Part shown: positions 45,330-59,257 of the stretch, one piece after another | Layout: every line of letters starts with the position of its first letter | How positions within the stretch are numbered: position 1 is the stretch's first letter | Origin: Citrus sinensis | Lineage: Eukaryota > Streptophyta > Magnoliopsida > Sapindales > Rutaceae | NCBI RefSeq assembly: GCF_022201045.2 | Contig: NC_068558.1 | Location: forward strand, 43,861,001 to 43,925,000 | Reading direction: 5' to 3' | Length of the DNA stretch: 64,000 nt | Program-made: the position numbers and the translations under genes | The notes under the pieces: model-generated | The model's database searches: none | Told to the model about the DNA's origin: nothing | The model's input: the letters and a program-made list of their open reading frames with translations, nothing else

Positions 45330-47400
45330 TTGGAGAAGTAGTGTGCGTGTGTTTAATTCCAATTAATGGTTTTGGTAGTAGGTGAGTGGTTGGAAGGAAA
45401 TAGAGGGCCGAGCTGAAAGTATTAATGGGGGGCAGGGGCTTTTGCTTTGCTTTGAGGAGAGCGAGTGACTTGTATCTTACTACTGTTCTTCAATTTGTAT
45501 TTCCTTCATTTGATCTCTTACAGGGCAATCATGCAAGAAATAAGAATTTAGAAATACATGCCCTCTCTTGGTGCCATGTCTCTGTCACACCCTTTTCTTT
45601 TTTCCCTTTTCTCTTTCTCAAAAATGAACCTGATATTACCAAAGCTAGCTGCGGCTTCACCAAAACGATATATCCCCTCATTCTTTAATTTTTTTTCTTT
45701 TCTTTCACTAGCCTTGTCCTACAAGCCACAGTAGCTGATGCTCACCCAACTTCAACAAGCATGAAGTATCTTCTAGTACATTTTTATTTATTTTACCAGC
45801 TCCATCCAGCATGAAAAACGTGCTTTTTTTCTTTTAAAAGAAAAAAAACTTCGTCCCTACATGATGAAATTGTACAAATGTGGATCACCTTTGGATATAT
45901 AACATATGTTTTAATTCAGTGCTTTAGAAGAGAGTGAGACCAAAATGGATAACGCATAATACGATACTTAAAAGTTTAATTCAGATTTTTACATTTTAAA
46001 TTAACCATGAATCTTTTTACAAGAAAAATCTAAATTAACAATATATTTATACATAAGTGGTAACGTGGGTTATATACATTAAAAAGGTACTTGAGCATTT
46101 TTATTCTGAAAGATAATTTAGCCTATGTCTGAAGCGCCAATTGATTGTCAGCTAATACATATATATCAACCAGTGAATTTGAATACAGAACTTGTGAAAA
46201 TGGCCTAGCTAATACAAAGATTGATAAAGAGAATTCAGTCCATAGAGATCGAAACTTACATCTAAAGCTAGCCTCACGTCAAAGGGAAAATTTTGGTTTT
46301 CTATTGTGATTTGTAGAGTACTGAATAAGTAATGTTACGGTCCACAAACGAGGAGGAAAAAAAAAAAGGGCTGATCATCAGAAGCTTTGATCGTTTCAAA
46401 ATTTGACACAATTCCATACTACATAAATTCTAGAACACCATGCATGCATAAGTGTGTGAGTGTGTGTATATTAATTGGAAATTATAGTTGAAATAGAGGC
46501 GTCTTAACTTGTAAGCTACCCAGGCCAGTGTGGTAAAACGTTGCGGTGGTTGGATGTGTGAGCTTGTGAATGTCAAGATTGAATGTGTGAGGCTAAACTT
46601 CTTTGCTTCAAGTTGATATATTTACTGGAAAAGTATGTTTCATCGCGTAGTTGTTGTTATTTATAAGTAATTTAATCATCTATTCTCCTTTGTAAATAGC
46701 TTCATTTACATTGATAGTCAGCAATAAGTCTTAAATCGATTGGTTCTTCAATATTGTCCAACTCCAAAGCGTCCTCCATAACCAACCATAATATTTCTGC
46801 TATGTGAACAAAATTTTGCTTGGACAGACCGGCATTAATTCTTAAATTTAAAAACAGGGACATAAACTATCACTTACCCTATCAAGTATCAATATTGAGC
46901 TTCAAGACTCTTTTTTTTTTTTTTTTTTTTGGTTTATCTTATGTGAATTGATTGGGAGAGTAGAATTTCTCTTTAAAATAACTCCTAATTTATTTCTTAA
47001 AATAAATTGTAGATTTGGCTTTCAAATGAACTACAACATCAGGTATATATGTTCTAATTTCAGTACGATCATTTAAGGGGAAAAAAAAATCAAATTTCAG
47101 TTAATGCTTGATTCCAATGTCCCTTATTAATATGCCATGTAGATATATTATTTTCTTCAACCAAACTTTAACAAAAGAATAATATTATCATTGTACGTAC
47201 AATATTACTCCAATATTTTTTATCCAAGTATGAGGTGGCGATCACTCATTTAATTTTCAAGTTCATAATTAATGAAATTACTTGTTAACTCATTCGAAGA
47301 GATTGGAATTTCGATTATAGACAGGCGGTGCAGCGAGTTTTGGAGAAATTCACACAGCCCTAAAAGTGGTAATTGGGCTGGAGGGTAACCAAATAGGGCC
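45330..47400. other. Intergenic DNA
   Basis: No gene recognised. A long poly-T run lies at about 46911-46930. The open frame at 45425-45688 has no recognised similarity. Confidence 0.4.
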
Positions 47401-47616
47401 CGATTAATTGGCGGTTCTCCAATCTCTAAGACGGCCCAATCATTCAGACGCCTTCGAGGAACACGCGTTAATTTCCTCGCTGGCGGTCGAGGAGGGGATG
47501 TCAGGGCACCCGGGTCGAGGAAGGACATTCGACCGAGTTTGCAACGGTGCAAAAGCTAAATCAAGTTACGAAAAAGAAAACCATTTACATTGACCGACCA
47601 TTGCTTCTTAGCTTAA

Positions 47617-49173
<1,557 letters not shown>

Positions 49174-50530
49174 TGCTCTTGTACGTTCAATATTAGCTAT
49201 GTTGTTGCTTTATTATTTTCTGTTTTATGGAGTGGATTATACTGAAAGAATTGGATGCAGATTTCATAATTAAATGGGTGGCTGTCAACTTTCCTTTCTA
49301 TCTTTACTAAGCATTTGCACAGCATTGTCTAGTTTGCATTTCTGTTGATGTCATTTTTACTATGCATCGCTTCATTAGCTTGGAGTTAGTCTGACTTTTT
49401 GTCATGAAAACTTTGTTAATGAAAAGTTGGAAATGCCAGTATTCTTATAAGCAATAGTAAATAAGTCTGCTTACATGATATTTTGAGATTACATAAATCT
49501 ATTGTACTCTTGTGAAGAATTAATTTAGAGACAAGCCAAGATAAAGCGTGACATGTAATGTGGGGAATAGCCCATTTGTTACACTTTGAATTTAAATACT
49601 TGTATAAACCAACATAGGACATGTTTCTAATGAGAAAAGTGTTCGGTACCCTCGTAGATGGAGAAAACATTTTTCAAGGACCCTCTCTTTTGTGATTTTG
49701 TTTCATTTGGGGGGTTTTTTTGTGTGTATACTTTGTTCTGGATATTGTCTCTCTTGGTTTCAGAATTTTGTGTTATTTGTTGTACCTGTTGTTACCTGAG
49801 GAACAATTTTCTTCTGTTTTTGTTCTTTGAGGAAGAATTTCCTAGAGACCTACCACATCCCATCTCCATTTACCCCTTGAACCCGCGCTGAAGGACTTAA
49901 AAACGGCCATTATGTGATGGCTTTTCTATGAAGTTCAACATATAGAAAATTTCTGATGCATCTATTAGCTAATGAGTTATGTGGACCTCTGTTTACAGGG
50001 CGTAGCAATGGGGTATGGGCCTTTTGGAATTGTACTTTTACATCTATTTGCCGAGTATTTCTGCATAGACTTATAGATGCTTTCACTCTTCACTGTACTT
50101 GTTGAGTTTTAGTTGTACTTGCCACTTAGAGTGGGTAATACTTTTTATAATAGTCATAAATTTTCTTTTGAGCAGAACTTCAGTCTGTTGAACAATGCAT
50201 ACAGCATACATTTCCAGTATCGAAGCTGGAGAACAGTATTGAGAAATTTTTGGAATGTTGATATGTCATTGGAAATTATTTGACACATAACAAATACCAC
50301 TAAATCACATCAGGTGGTCTGGTTTAAGTAGTCAGACACTTAGCTTTTTAAAGGTTCATGTAAATAATATTGACTTAAATAATGTATTATTATTATTATT
50401 TTACAGAACAATTAGTATCAGCTACTGTGATATTGTAATTCTGTTTTTTGTACTCAGTATTGGTGTTTAAACATTTTAATAATGTTTTTAGATCATTTCA
50501 GCCATAACTTTGACAGTCAAGTGAGTGGAT
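49174..50530. other. 3' UTR of the NKAP-like gene and intergenic DNA
   Basis: No further coding region recognised. An ATT run lies at 50386-50401. Confidence 0.4.
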
Positions 50531-50534
50531 AGGA

Positions 50535-50917
50535 TTGATTGACATTGAAAGACTTTCCGGTGAATCGTAGGGGTAGTTTTTGTTGCAGTTTTGTGGTTTT
50601 ATTGTTATTTTTTTCTGTTCTGTCATTGCAATTGTGTTGTATTGCATTGTGTTATCGGACGCTATGAATTTTATTTTTCCGATTGGAACTAGGTTTCACC
50701 AACGATTCACCGTGTGAAACTATTTAGTTTTCTTTCGGCTATTGGAGATTTGTAATGTTTTAAGTTGTGTTATTGTTATGTATTGTCCTAACTTTGGCTT
50801 GAGTCTTGGATGTTATCTTATATATTGTACTTAAGCCTGATGTAGTCCTGGATTTACACCCATGTAGCGTTGTATTTTAGGCCATTATTGATCTTTTAAT
50901 GAAAGACATACTTTTCC
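50535..50917 (+). mobile_element. 5'-truncated LINE, 3' end (copy 2)
   Basis: Shares with 23500-24168 the closing block TATATATTGTACTTAAGC, CCATTATTGATC and TTTTAATGAAAGACATACTTT. It is non-coding. It is followed by an A-rich stretch (CCTATCAAAAAAGGAGGGG), which may be the remains of the poly-A tail. Confidence 0.5.
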
Positions 50918-53745
50918 TATCAAAAAAGGAGGGGAAAAAGAGAGAGAGAGGGATAAGCCATCGATCTTTTTATGTTGTATTTGAATTTTTTGGGAGGAAA
51001 GATCGATCATTGATTCAATGTGATTTGATGGAGGCACTTAAAAATCTTGTTGCCCTACATATCATGTACTTGTAAAATTCACTGAGACCTTCACTTGGGA
51101 AGGAAATTTTATGTACTGCTATGGCTGTTTTATCTCCTTGCTAATTTAGTAATAAGATATTGGATGACCAGAAAATTTTGCGGATACACCAAGTGCTTGG
51201 ACTGTTAGGCTTGATGTTGTGTCAGGTTGTTTGTAATTTGTGGATCACATCACTTTTTTTATAAAAGAAAAAAAAAAAGGGGAATATCCTGGACTTTGCT
51301 TTTGCCCTCACTGAAAGAAATAGGGCTTGGAAGAACTCATGCCCGTAAGTTCCTGAAATTCAAGGCAGCCAATGTCCCATTCCAAACAATTCATTCCAGG
51401 GCCATAGTTCATAGGTAGGATCGCTATTTCATATTGAGCTGCACAAACACTAGAGATATTAGTACAATATTCAAGAGTTTTAAATATGAGCCAATAACAT
51501 TTGACGGAACACATTATTCTTTCTAGTCGCTGCCACTGTTACAGACTAATTCAGATATGCAAACATACGGAAAATGGTATTACTTTCATGACCTCTATTG
51601 CTCAGATTAAGATGGGGTAAAATCGTGATCTTCTAAGACTGAATTTTGGCTCCTTTTATTTTTATTTTTTATTTATTTGTATCATGATATTAATGGTTGA
51701 GATGGGGTGGCATCAGAAATGATTTGGGTCACCATTGTTTTAAGCTGCCAGATCATAGTAGAGCATAATATGTCAGGCACAAGGGCAAAAAATAAACACT
51801 GCAAAAGAATAGAGGGATTTCTAAAACCTTTTGGAAGTTTAAACTTAGGTTTATACTAAAACCAACATCAAGATGAAATATTCAGCATCAGCTGTTAAAA
51901 GCAGATGTACATAGCTATGACTTATGAGTTATGTGGTTCCCAAGTTGCTTTACTAAAACTTTTTACTGAAGTTCACCAAATATATTGCGGTATTTTATAA
52001 TTAAAGTTAAAGAAGATGATTTACTCCTTTGATGACAAAGGGCTAATTAAAGTTAAAGAGGAGGATTTACTCTGTTGACGATAAAGGGCTATCTCCTCGT
52101 AACACTAGTGATAAATGCATAAATTAACTGTTCCTTTAATAGATATATGAACCTCATATGAACTGAAATTTATATCAAGACTCAAATATTGAGATCCCTA
52201 ACATTATTTTATATTAAAAATAATTCATATGTGGTGGTAGATATTTGTTCTTGGTTTCAGCTTCCTAAAATAGGCCTTCCATCCATGAATGCCACTTTGG
52301 GGAACCCACAGGCTAAAACCTCGATTGATCTCCATTAACTTGCGATATATTCATAATTGCCATCTGAAGTCTTCTTCTGCGAGGGAAAAAATATCGGTTG
52401 CTTAATTGTTGAAGTCAAATTCTCCTCCTTTTGACCACATTCAATGAAATTAAACTCTCCAACTTTTGCAGTTTTGCTCACATATTGGATTTGATAACAG
52501 TCATTTCAAGCAATGATATCAAATTGCTTTGCTTCTTAACTAACTAAAATTATAATATAACAGTAAACTTGCTTAAAAAGTGGGAGGAGGAGTATTGGTG
52601 AAACTATCTTCAACTCTTCTTCTAGTAAAAAGTAGGTTTAGCGCCAAAATTATTCTGCACAAGAAATAACAAACATCATTCTCAGAATCCATCATTAGCA
52701 AAATTCACTGCAACTTATAAGCAGACTTGACCGCCACGGGCTCAATAACGTGATTAGGACAACTCACGATGAATAACTTCCATTAAATATGGCGACTCAA
52801 AATGACGTGTATCATATGGCATGTAGCATGTTGATGTTACGTTGACAAATCAATAGGAGTCGGCCATGAAAGTATACATAAACTTAGGTATTGGAGCTTT
52901 CAGCACATGGATCAGGGTTGGGTTAGGAAGAGTTGTCTTAATCTTAGTTCTGATCTCATAATGTGATCCAACAAAAAGGATTTTGCATCTATAATTGCAG
53001 TGGTTAAGATATTTCAATGGTTACTCTGTTAGGGGGGCAAACAACAAACCACCGCAATAATAAAAGCTACTCGCCTTGATTGCACCAACCCTTTGCTTAC
53101 AAACTGAACTAAGTGTCAAAGAATGTTATAATGACTCTTTAGAACCGACCCAAAATTTTCTGGATCCTACGTGAAAGATATGATAGGCCGTAATTGGTCT
53201 ACCTTATTAGATTTTTATACGTGCCCTGCTCAATGGGAATCGATTTCTTGATCTTTTGCTTTCCACTATAAAAGCCAAAATAAGTTAGTCATTTCCGGGG
53301 TAAAAGGATTGCCATTATAGTTTCAATGTCCTCGCAAAGAATTCATTTTTAATGGGTCCTGATCTTGATCATCAATATGTTTTTCACGTAATTATATTTC
53401 CATATTTTGTTGACAATGGCATTATACTTCCATATTTTATTGGCAACGGCCGAGAGTTTGTTGTGATGGAAATTTCTTAAAATTAGATATTTTTTTTCCC
53501 CAAGATTTGATACCAAACAAGTTGTTTTCATGCATTTATATTTTTTAATTATGGGGCCAGGTTGGGCCAATAAAACCGCTAAACTGCGAAAATTACGTAC
53601 TACAGAGACAGAAAAGTTACAGATGTAGCTTCTTTACCGTATTGTCTGGATTTGGATAGGGATAAGCGTTTGCTATTTGTTGCTCAATGCCATTACCCAT
53701 TGCCATTAGAAGCCGAAGCATTCTCTTAATTATACATGTTGATAA
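50918..53745. other. Intergenic DNA without a recognised gene
   Basis: Short open frames (51227-51418 and 53349-53570 minus) are not supported by similarity or splice context. Around 51999-52090 a short direct repeat occurs: AAAGTTAAAGA(A/G)GA(T/G)GATTTACTC followed by AAAGGGCTA, spaced about 52 bp. Confidence 0.4.
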
Positions 53746-53883
53746 TTGTCTTAGGCCATGCTTGGTTTGAAGAAAGGGGGAGAGGAAAAAAGTAGAATAG
53801 AGAGAAAGAGAGAAGAAATGAGTGGAAGATAATAGTGAAATTAAATTTTATTATTTAGTTTCACATTAAATTTGATAGGAAAA

Positions 53884-54081
53884 CCAACAAACGCTTAAAT
53901 CAACTGGTATGGGGCTGTTTTATTTTAACAAAGGTCCTCGGTTCGAGATTTGAGAATACAGCTGCGTTAAATACTTATTGGGAGAGTTTTACCATCCTAG
54001 TGATTCTATCCGGCTCGAATCTGGATCAGTCGGGACCCAATGTGATCTTTGGATACCAGATGATTTAATACCAAAAAAATA
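53884..54081 (+). mobile_element. tRNA-derived SINE (Au-like) with 16 bp target-site duplication
   Basis: Flanked by a perfect 16 bp direct repeat, AAATTTGATAGGAAAA (53868-53883 and 54082-54097). It contains a B-box, CCTCGGTTCGAGATTTG at about 53937, with an A-box-like CAACTGGTATGGGG about 35 bp before it. The body includes GGGAGAGTTTTACCATCC and GGATCAGTCGGGACCCAATG, and it ends GGATACCAGATGATTTAATA followed by CCAAAAAAATA. The tail resembles plant Au-type SINEs. It sits inside the Tourist-like element and is therefore younger. Confidence 0.8.
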
Positions 54082-54243
54082 AAATTTGATAGGAAAAAGA
54101 ATTACAATTTTTTTTCTTTAAACAAATATATCATTTACCTTAAATATTAAACTATCTATATTAGTAATGAAATATAATTTAATATGAATACCAAACCTTT
54201 TTAATGTCAAAAAGTCCTACAACAATTCATAATTTATTAGAAT

Positions 54244-54250
<7 letters not shown>

Positions 54251-54274
<24 letters not shown>

Positions 54275-54308
54275 ACACACACACACACACATACATACAT
54301 ACATACAT
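54251..54308. repeat. (GT)n(AC)n palindromic microsatellite
   Basis: About eleven GT dinucleotides run directly into about eight AC dinucleotides and then ATAC units, so the tract is self-complementary and can form a hairpin. It lies inside the Tourist-like element. Confidence 0.9.
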
Positions 54309-54735
54309 GTATATAGGTAGTCCAAATGCAGTCAGCGGTGGTTTGGCGGCGGTCCAGCGACGGTTAATTTGTATTTTTATATTTTCATGTTAAATAAATA
54401 AATAAGTTTATTTCTTTTGTTAAGTTTCTTAAATCATTCATTAAATTTATTTAATATAAATTTATTTATAATATTAAATTGATAAAATAAAATTATAAAT
54501 AATAATTATTAATGACATTTAATAAGTCAAAAAGTTGAAGGGTAATTTTAGAAGCTTTGGTTTCCAACATAAGAGGAATGTAAAATTTTCACTTCTTTGT
54601 GTGGAATTCAAATTCTACGTTATGATAGAAATTAAATTATTAAATATTTTGTTCAACCAAATAATAGAAAAATAAAATAAAATTTAAATTATTTTACTCT
54701 CCTTCGTTTTCTCTTCCCAACCAAACACCACCTTA

Positions 54736-55834
54736 GATCTTAATAACCATCATCCCATGCCCCAAAAAGAGCATTATCTTCATCACCAAACCCCATGACC
54801 ATGAGGTTTGGTCCAGATTTGAAGATGATTAAAAAAACCCAAATTTAAATTGTGTGCCTTTTATCATTCGATTGATCATGGTCCAAATACCTATGGCCAT
54901 TCACATGCCTAATCGTTTGTGCTTCAATTATGTGTACTAAAAATAGTCATTGGATGGGGAACGATTAATTTCGCTCACACCCCTTTTGTTTTTTTCATTA
55001 GCATACATTAGAACCGCTGATGTTAAAGACAATCATCAATTTTGATGTCGCAAAAACCTGGCGTTAAAAGAAAGAGGAAAAATAAAGAGTTTTAATCAAT
55101 ATTCACGAAAATTGGGAGGACTCTGAAAGAAATTAACCGCGTCACAGTGAACACTAACCTTTAGAGAGTAGGCCATAACTCATATCATAAGTAATCAGTG
55201 CCTGTAAGTTAGAGCGGACCACCACCGAGGCATGCGCCACGCCATAACTCGAGCATGCATTTTTCACTTTTCCAATTTGAAGAAATTGGTATGTTCATAT
55301 TTCTTTTCTTTAGGTGGCATTAGACGTGAGGTTGAAAATACATTGGTAAATGAGATATAAAATGCTCATTTTTAACATTACCATTACACTTTTGTTTTTA
55401 TTATTATTATACCAGCATTATTATTATTATTTTTTTTTGAGAGCAAGAGCAATCACTGCAGTCAATTATGTAAGATAATGGAAACTTCAAAGGGTAGAAA
55501 AAAGACAATGAAAAAAAAAAAACTAGAACAATAATCTATTATTATATTATTGGCATTGCCTTTCTTTTGCTTTTTTGCTTTCCACCATAATTATATTTGT
55601 CTCAATAGCCAAAGTGTGTGATACTGATGATATACAGCTAGGTATACAATTAAAAGTGAAAATTCCATGGCTGGGGTGGTTTCAAAAGTTGGCGTTTTAG
55701 GCCTTTCTTTAAGCGGTGGTTTGTGGTCTGTTGTTTGTTGCGTGATAATGCATGTGTAATGTTTTATGTCAGCTAAAGCGCAAGCCCATAATGATTCTCT
55801 TAATTATGGACAAAGAAGAAAGATTATTCAAATA

Positions 55835-55873
<39 letters not shown>

Positions 55874-56230
55874 AATATTGTGTGTGATAGAGAAAGTGTA
55901 AGATACCTTTTGCTTTTCTTTAGACTAGTAGTCGAAACCCAGTCTTTTTCCAGCTCATAACCAGTTCTGAGTCTTTATCATTTAAGTCCCATTTCTTCGA
56001 CTTATAGTCCCATGTGACCCGAGAGCGCTCTCTGTCTTTAATTTTTGTTAGTTTTATTCCAATATCATTATAATTTTTTTTTTAAGTGGATATAGCTGAG
56101 ACATCGACAGTGAAGCAAATCTCAGTCCACTTTTCACTTTGTCTCCTTCATCTGCAGCTGTATGCTTCAAAAATGCAATACCCAGATCAGATTGAAGTGT
56201 TGAGAAACTGAGCTTGAAGCATTTTGAGTT
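54736..56230 (+). other. Intergenic DNA upstream of the DUF868 gene
   Basis: No gene recognised. A TA microsatellite lies at 55839-55871. The region from about 56050 to 56248 is probably the first non-coding exon of the DUF868 gene. Confidence 0.4.
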
Positions 56231-56395
56231 CAGCTTCAATTGACTGAGGTGTAAGGACTTTCTCTGTATATTAATTAAGCCTGAATTTTGTTCATCTTTT
56301 GATCTAGTAATTAATATTTTCTTTTTGTCAGTCCACGTAGAGACTGGAGAGGAATCAGCAAGAAAGAATTTTGTTTAATTTTTGGTAATATAAAT

Positions 56396-57304
56396 ATGAG
56401 GGACTTTCCTTCTTGTTTTGGTGAAAATGGGGTTCAAGTTGCCGATTCATCATCATCCTCATCATCTGGTGCAACAAAAGCTGCTCAAAATTTGGTTGCC
56501 TGTGTTTATCAGTGCAAATTACATGGTCGTTTGGTCTTGATTAATGTTACTTGGACAAAGAATCTCATGGGGCAAGGCCTTTGTGTTGCAGTCGATGATT
56601 CGACTAATCAATGCCTCTGTAAAGTTGAAATAAAACCGTGGCTGTTCTCTAAGAGAAAAGGTTCTAAAAATTTAGAGGTAGATTCTAGTAGAGTTGATAT
56701 ATATTGGGATTTGTCTGGTGCTAGATTTGGTTCCGGGCCTGAGCCAGTAGAGGGGTATTATTTAGCTGTTGCATATAATCAAGAAATGGTGTTACTTCTT
56801 GGTGATTTAAAGAAAGAAGCATACAGGAAGATCAATGCTGCCCCTATCAATTCAAATCCCATTTTTATTGCCAAGAGAGAGCATATTTTTGGTAAGAAGT
56901 TTTATGGTGCCAAGGCTCAATTTTGCGACAAGGGGCTGACACATGATATCACAATTGAGTGTGACACTATCGATGTTAAAGACCCTTGTCTTGTGATCCG
57001 TATTGACAGTAAGACAGTGATGCAAGTCAAGAGGCTGAAGTGGAAGTTCCGAGGTAACCACACAATTCTGGTGGATGGTCTCCCAGTTGAAGTGTTTTGG
57101 GATGTTCATAATTGGCTATTCGGTAATGCTATGGGTAATGCTGTTTTCATGTTCCAAACTTGCCTCTCTGCTGAGAAGTTTTGGGCATGCCAGTCTGCCT
57201 TTGATCCTTCTGTATTGACTTGGTCTTATTCCCAGCGGTTTAAAGATAACCAACTGCAAGGTCTTGGTTTCTCATTGCTATTGAGTGCATGGAAGAATGA
57301 ATAG
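56396..57304 (+). CDS. DUF868 family protein
   Basis: A 302-residue, single-coding-exon member of a plant-specific family without an established function. The N-terminus has a Ser run (SSSSSSS, about 18-25). The family core follows: NLVACVYQCKLHGRLVLINV, TWTKNLMGQGLCVAV, KVEIKPWLFSKRKGSK, VDIYWDLSGARFGSGPEPVE, YLAVAYNQEMVLLLGD, and the C-terminal WKFRGNHTILVDGLPVEVFW and HNWLFGNAMGNAVFMFQT. Length is typical. A 5' UTR intron is likely (donor GACTGAG/gtgtaa near 56248, acceptor ttttgtcag near 56331), with the ATG 60-70 bp after it. No signal peptide or membrane segment was seen. Confidence 0.92.
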   Translation: MRDFPSCFGENGVQVADSSSSSSSGATKAAQNLVACVYQCKLHGRLVLINVTWTKNLMGQGLCVAVDDSTNQCLCKVEIKPWLFSKRKGSKNLEVDSSRVDIYWDLSGARFGSGPEPVEGYYLAVAYNQEMVLLLGDLKKEAYRKINAAPINSNPIFIAKREHIFGKKFYGAKAQFCDKGLTHDITIECDTIDVKDPCLVIRIDSKTVMQVKRLKWKFRGNHTILVDGLPVEVFWDVHNWLFGNAMGNAVFMFQTCLSAEKFWACQSAFDPSVLTWSYSQRFKDNQLQGLGFSLLLSAWKNE

Positions 57305-58260
57305 AAGTGTAGGTTCAGTCCTTTAGTGTCAACAGATACCTCTGTGATTATCTTCATAAACGGTGTGAATGAGATAGAATACTATGTGATTATAAATTTA
57401 CCAATTTCTTTTGCCTTATTTATTCCTTCAATAACTTATATTTAACGATATTTTTAGTTTAATGATTTGCTCTTCATATCTTGGTGCTTTAACCAATCAT
57501 TGTTTTACATTTTTCTACTTACCATGGGAAATGCTCTAAATCTAGGTTTTCAAAAATCTACTCACATTTGCTACCCCTACCAATGTTGTATCTTCCAGAA
57601 GCATTGCAGTAAGATCACTTTTTCTAACAATGATTATTATGATTATCTTTTCAAGAAGTTGAGCCTTTGCTCAAAGGCAAAGGGTGACAGGCATTAACTT
57701 GATCAAGAAGCTTGTTGTAGCAGGCATTTAAAAGTTTACCATGGGGTGTCAGCCCTCAATGAGACTGATGCAGACTAAAATGTTCCAGAATCTGCATGAG
57801 AGCAATTCAACAGGTGTAGCTAATTGTCTGTTTGTTTGCTTCTGGCTTAGATTTTAGTATAGGCTTGAACAAGGGTTTTGATTTCTACATCCAAGAATTT
57901 GAAGTTACTCTGATTAGATATAAAGTTTCATGGATTCTTTATAATTTATATCTTAATAAGCTCAAAGAAATAGTGTTTTTTTTTTTTTTCTTTTTTTGGA
58001 GTACAAAGAAATAGCTGCTTATTCGTAATTGAGTATGCTTAAAAGTTGAACTCGTAAGCTATTATTTTCATATCACAGAGAATAGGTTCATAGTTCTCTG
58101 ATTACAAAAATCTCGTCAGAGATTCCTGTAAAGTAACCAAGTAACTTTGAAGCAGAGCTTCTGTATATTGATGTACAAGAATTGTCAGGAAACTAACTTG
58201 AAGCATCGAAATTGTCGAAAGCCTGTCAATTTGCTAACATCTCTTCTGAGACAAAATGTG
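57305..58260. other. 3' flank between two converging genes
   Basis: The DUF868 gene (plus) and the NAC gene (minus) converge here. The stretch holds their 3' UTRs and nothing else recognised. Confidence 0.4.
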
Positions 58261-58264
58261 CTAA

Positions 58265-59257
58265 TCACTCTTCCTCTTCGTCAGAGAAATCCTCATTTTC
58301 TATTATTTCACTCTCCCAGTAGATTTTACATAGAACCCAGCTATCAAGCTGAAATATAAAGGAAACACAGTGATGAGAGTAATCAGGCAGTGGAAAAATA
58401 ATCCAATCATATTTTAGAACTTGCAAAAATATTTGTTAGGATAGAATAAAGGCCCTATTTTAAAAGCCTATTCAACTGAGTTTTTATTGCAACAGCTTGA
58501 GTCTAAGGCGCCAGTCTAATTCATAGTTAGTGATTCTCCATGTTTCTTTTGCAAATTATTGAATGCATTTGTTCTTTTCGCTGAACAATAATTGTTTATG
58601 TTAGTGTTTTTTCCGTCTCTAGCTTGAAAACCATAGAACATTGTTATAATAGAGTAATTGTGTATGCAAGTATTAAAAGAATTACCCTCTTTTTGGTATG
58701 ATCACATACACTCGTACAGGAATGCTTCAGCAGTCTGTATTCAGTCATGTTCCAGTCTGTTTTCCTGCCGATGTTTTCCCCCGGTTCATGGAAAGTGAAT
58801 GATTGCTTTATGGCTACTAGCTTGCCGCACGCTCCAAAGATTCTTCCGTCAATGTATCCATAAGGCTTCCAGTAGCCATTCTTTGCTCGCCGCTCTGGAA
58901 GCCAGGTTAGTCCATAGAGCAGGTGCTTGGGTGTCAAAACATAGCATCCCTTCTCCCGATCTCTGTCTCCTCCTTCTGTACAAGCAATAAAATTTCAAGA
59001 AACTCATCATCACCATATTTTGCAAGAACGTTAGTAAATGCAGATTATTGAATTGCAGCCAGCCAACTTGGGAGCTGGACATTGTTGAAAGAGATGCAAA
59101 AGGCTCGGAGAAGCGAACCTGGGAAGAAGTCCGCCGGGTGGTGATCGTTTATCTCAGTTGTTATCAGGTCCGGAAACTCAACAGGCTCGTCTATTATCTT
59201 ATTGTTCAGTTGTTTTATCAAACTCTGATCGAAGGGATTGTAGGGGTCTGTTTCCAT
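58265..59257 (-). CDS. Short NAC-domain protein
   Basis: NAC proteins are plant transcription factors. Coding exons on the minus strand are 59257-59119, 58975-58686 and 58348-58265. Junctions keep phase and give 170 residues. Order: METDPYNPFDQSLIKQLNNK (in place of the LPPGFRFHPT start), FPDLITTEI...PADFFPG (subdomain B), then RAKNGYWKPYG, GKLVAIKQSFTFHEPGE and GRKTDWNMTEYRLL (subdomains C-D), and LDSWVLCKIYW (subdomain E). A very short acidic tail, EDFSDEEEE, follows. It is much shorter than usual NACs: it has no N-terminal LPPGFRF motif and no C-terminal activation region. An acceptor-like gcag lies 24 bp before the ATG, so an extra 5' exon is possible. It could be a small regulatory NAC or an intact-looking gene copy in decline. 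Confidence 0.8.

Larger units (their letters stand above)
53754..54732. mobile_element. Tourist-like (PIF/Harbinger) element with a nested SINE
   Basis: Terminal inverted repeats GGCCATGCTTGGTTTGAAGA (left) and GGTGGTGTTTGGTTGGGAAG (right, minus strand) continue as G/A-rich arms (AAAGGGGGAGAGGAAA on the left, GAAAACGAAGGAGAG on the right). Both flanks read TTA (53751-53753 and 54733-54735). The 979 bp include a 198 bp SINE insertion plus its duplicated 16 bp target, and a (GT)n(AC)n tract. No transposase is present, so this is a MITE enlarged by later insertion. Confidence 0.75.
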
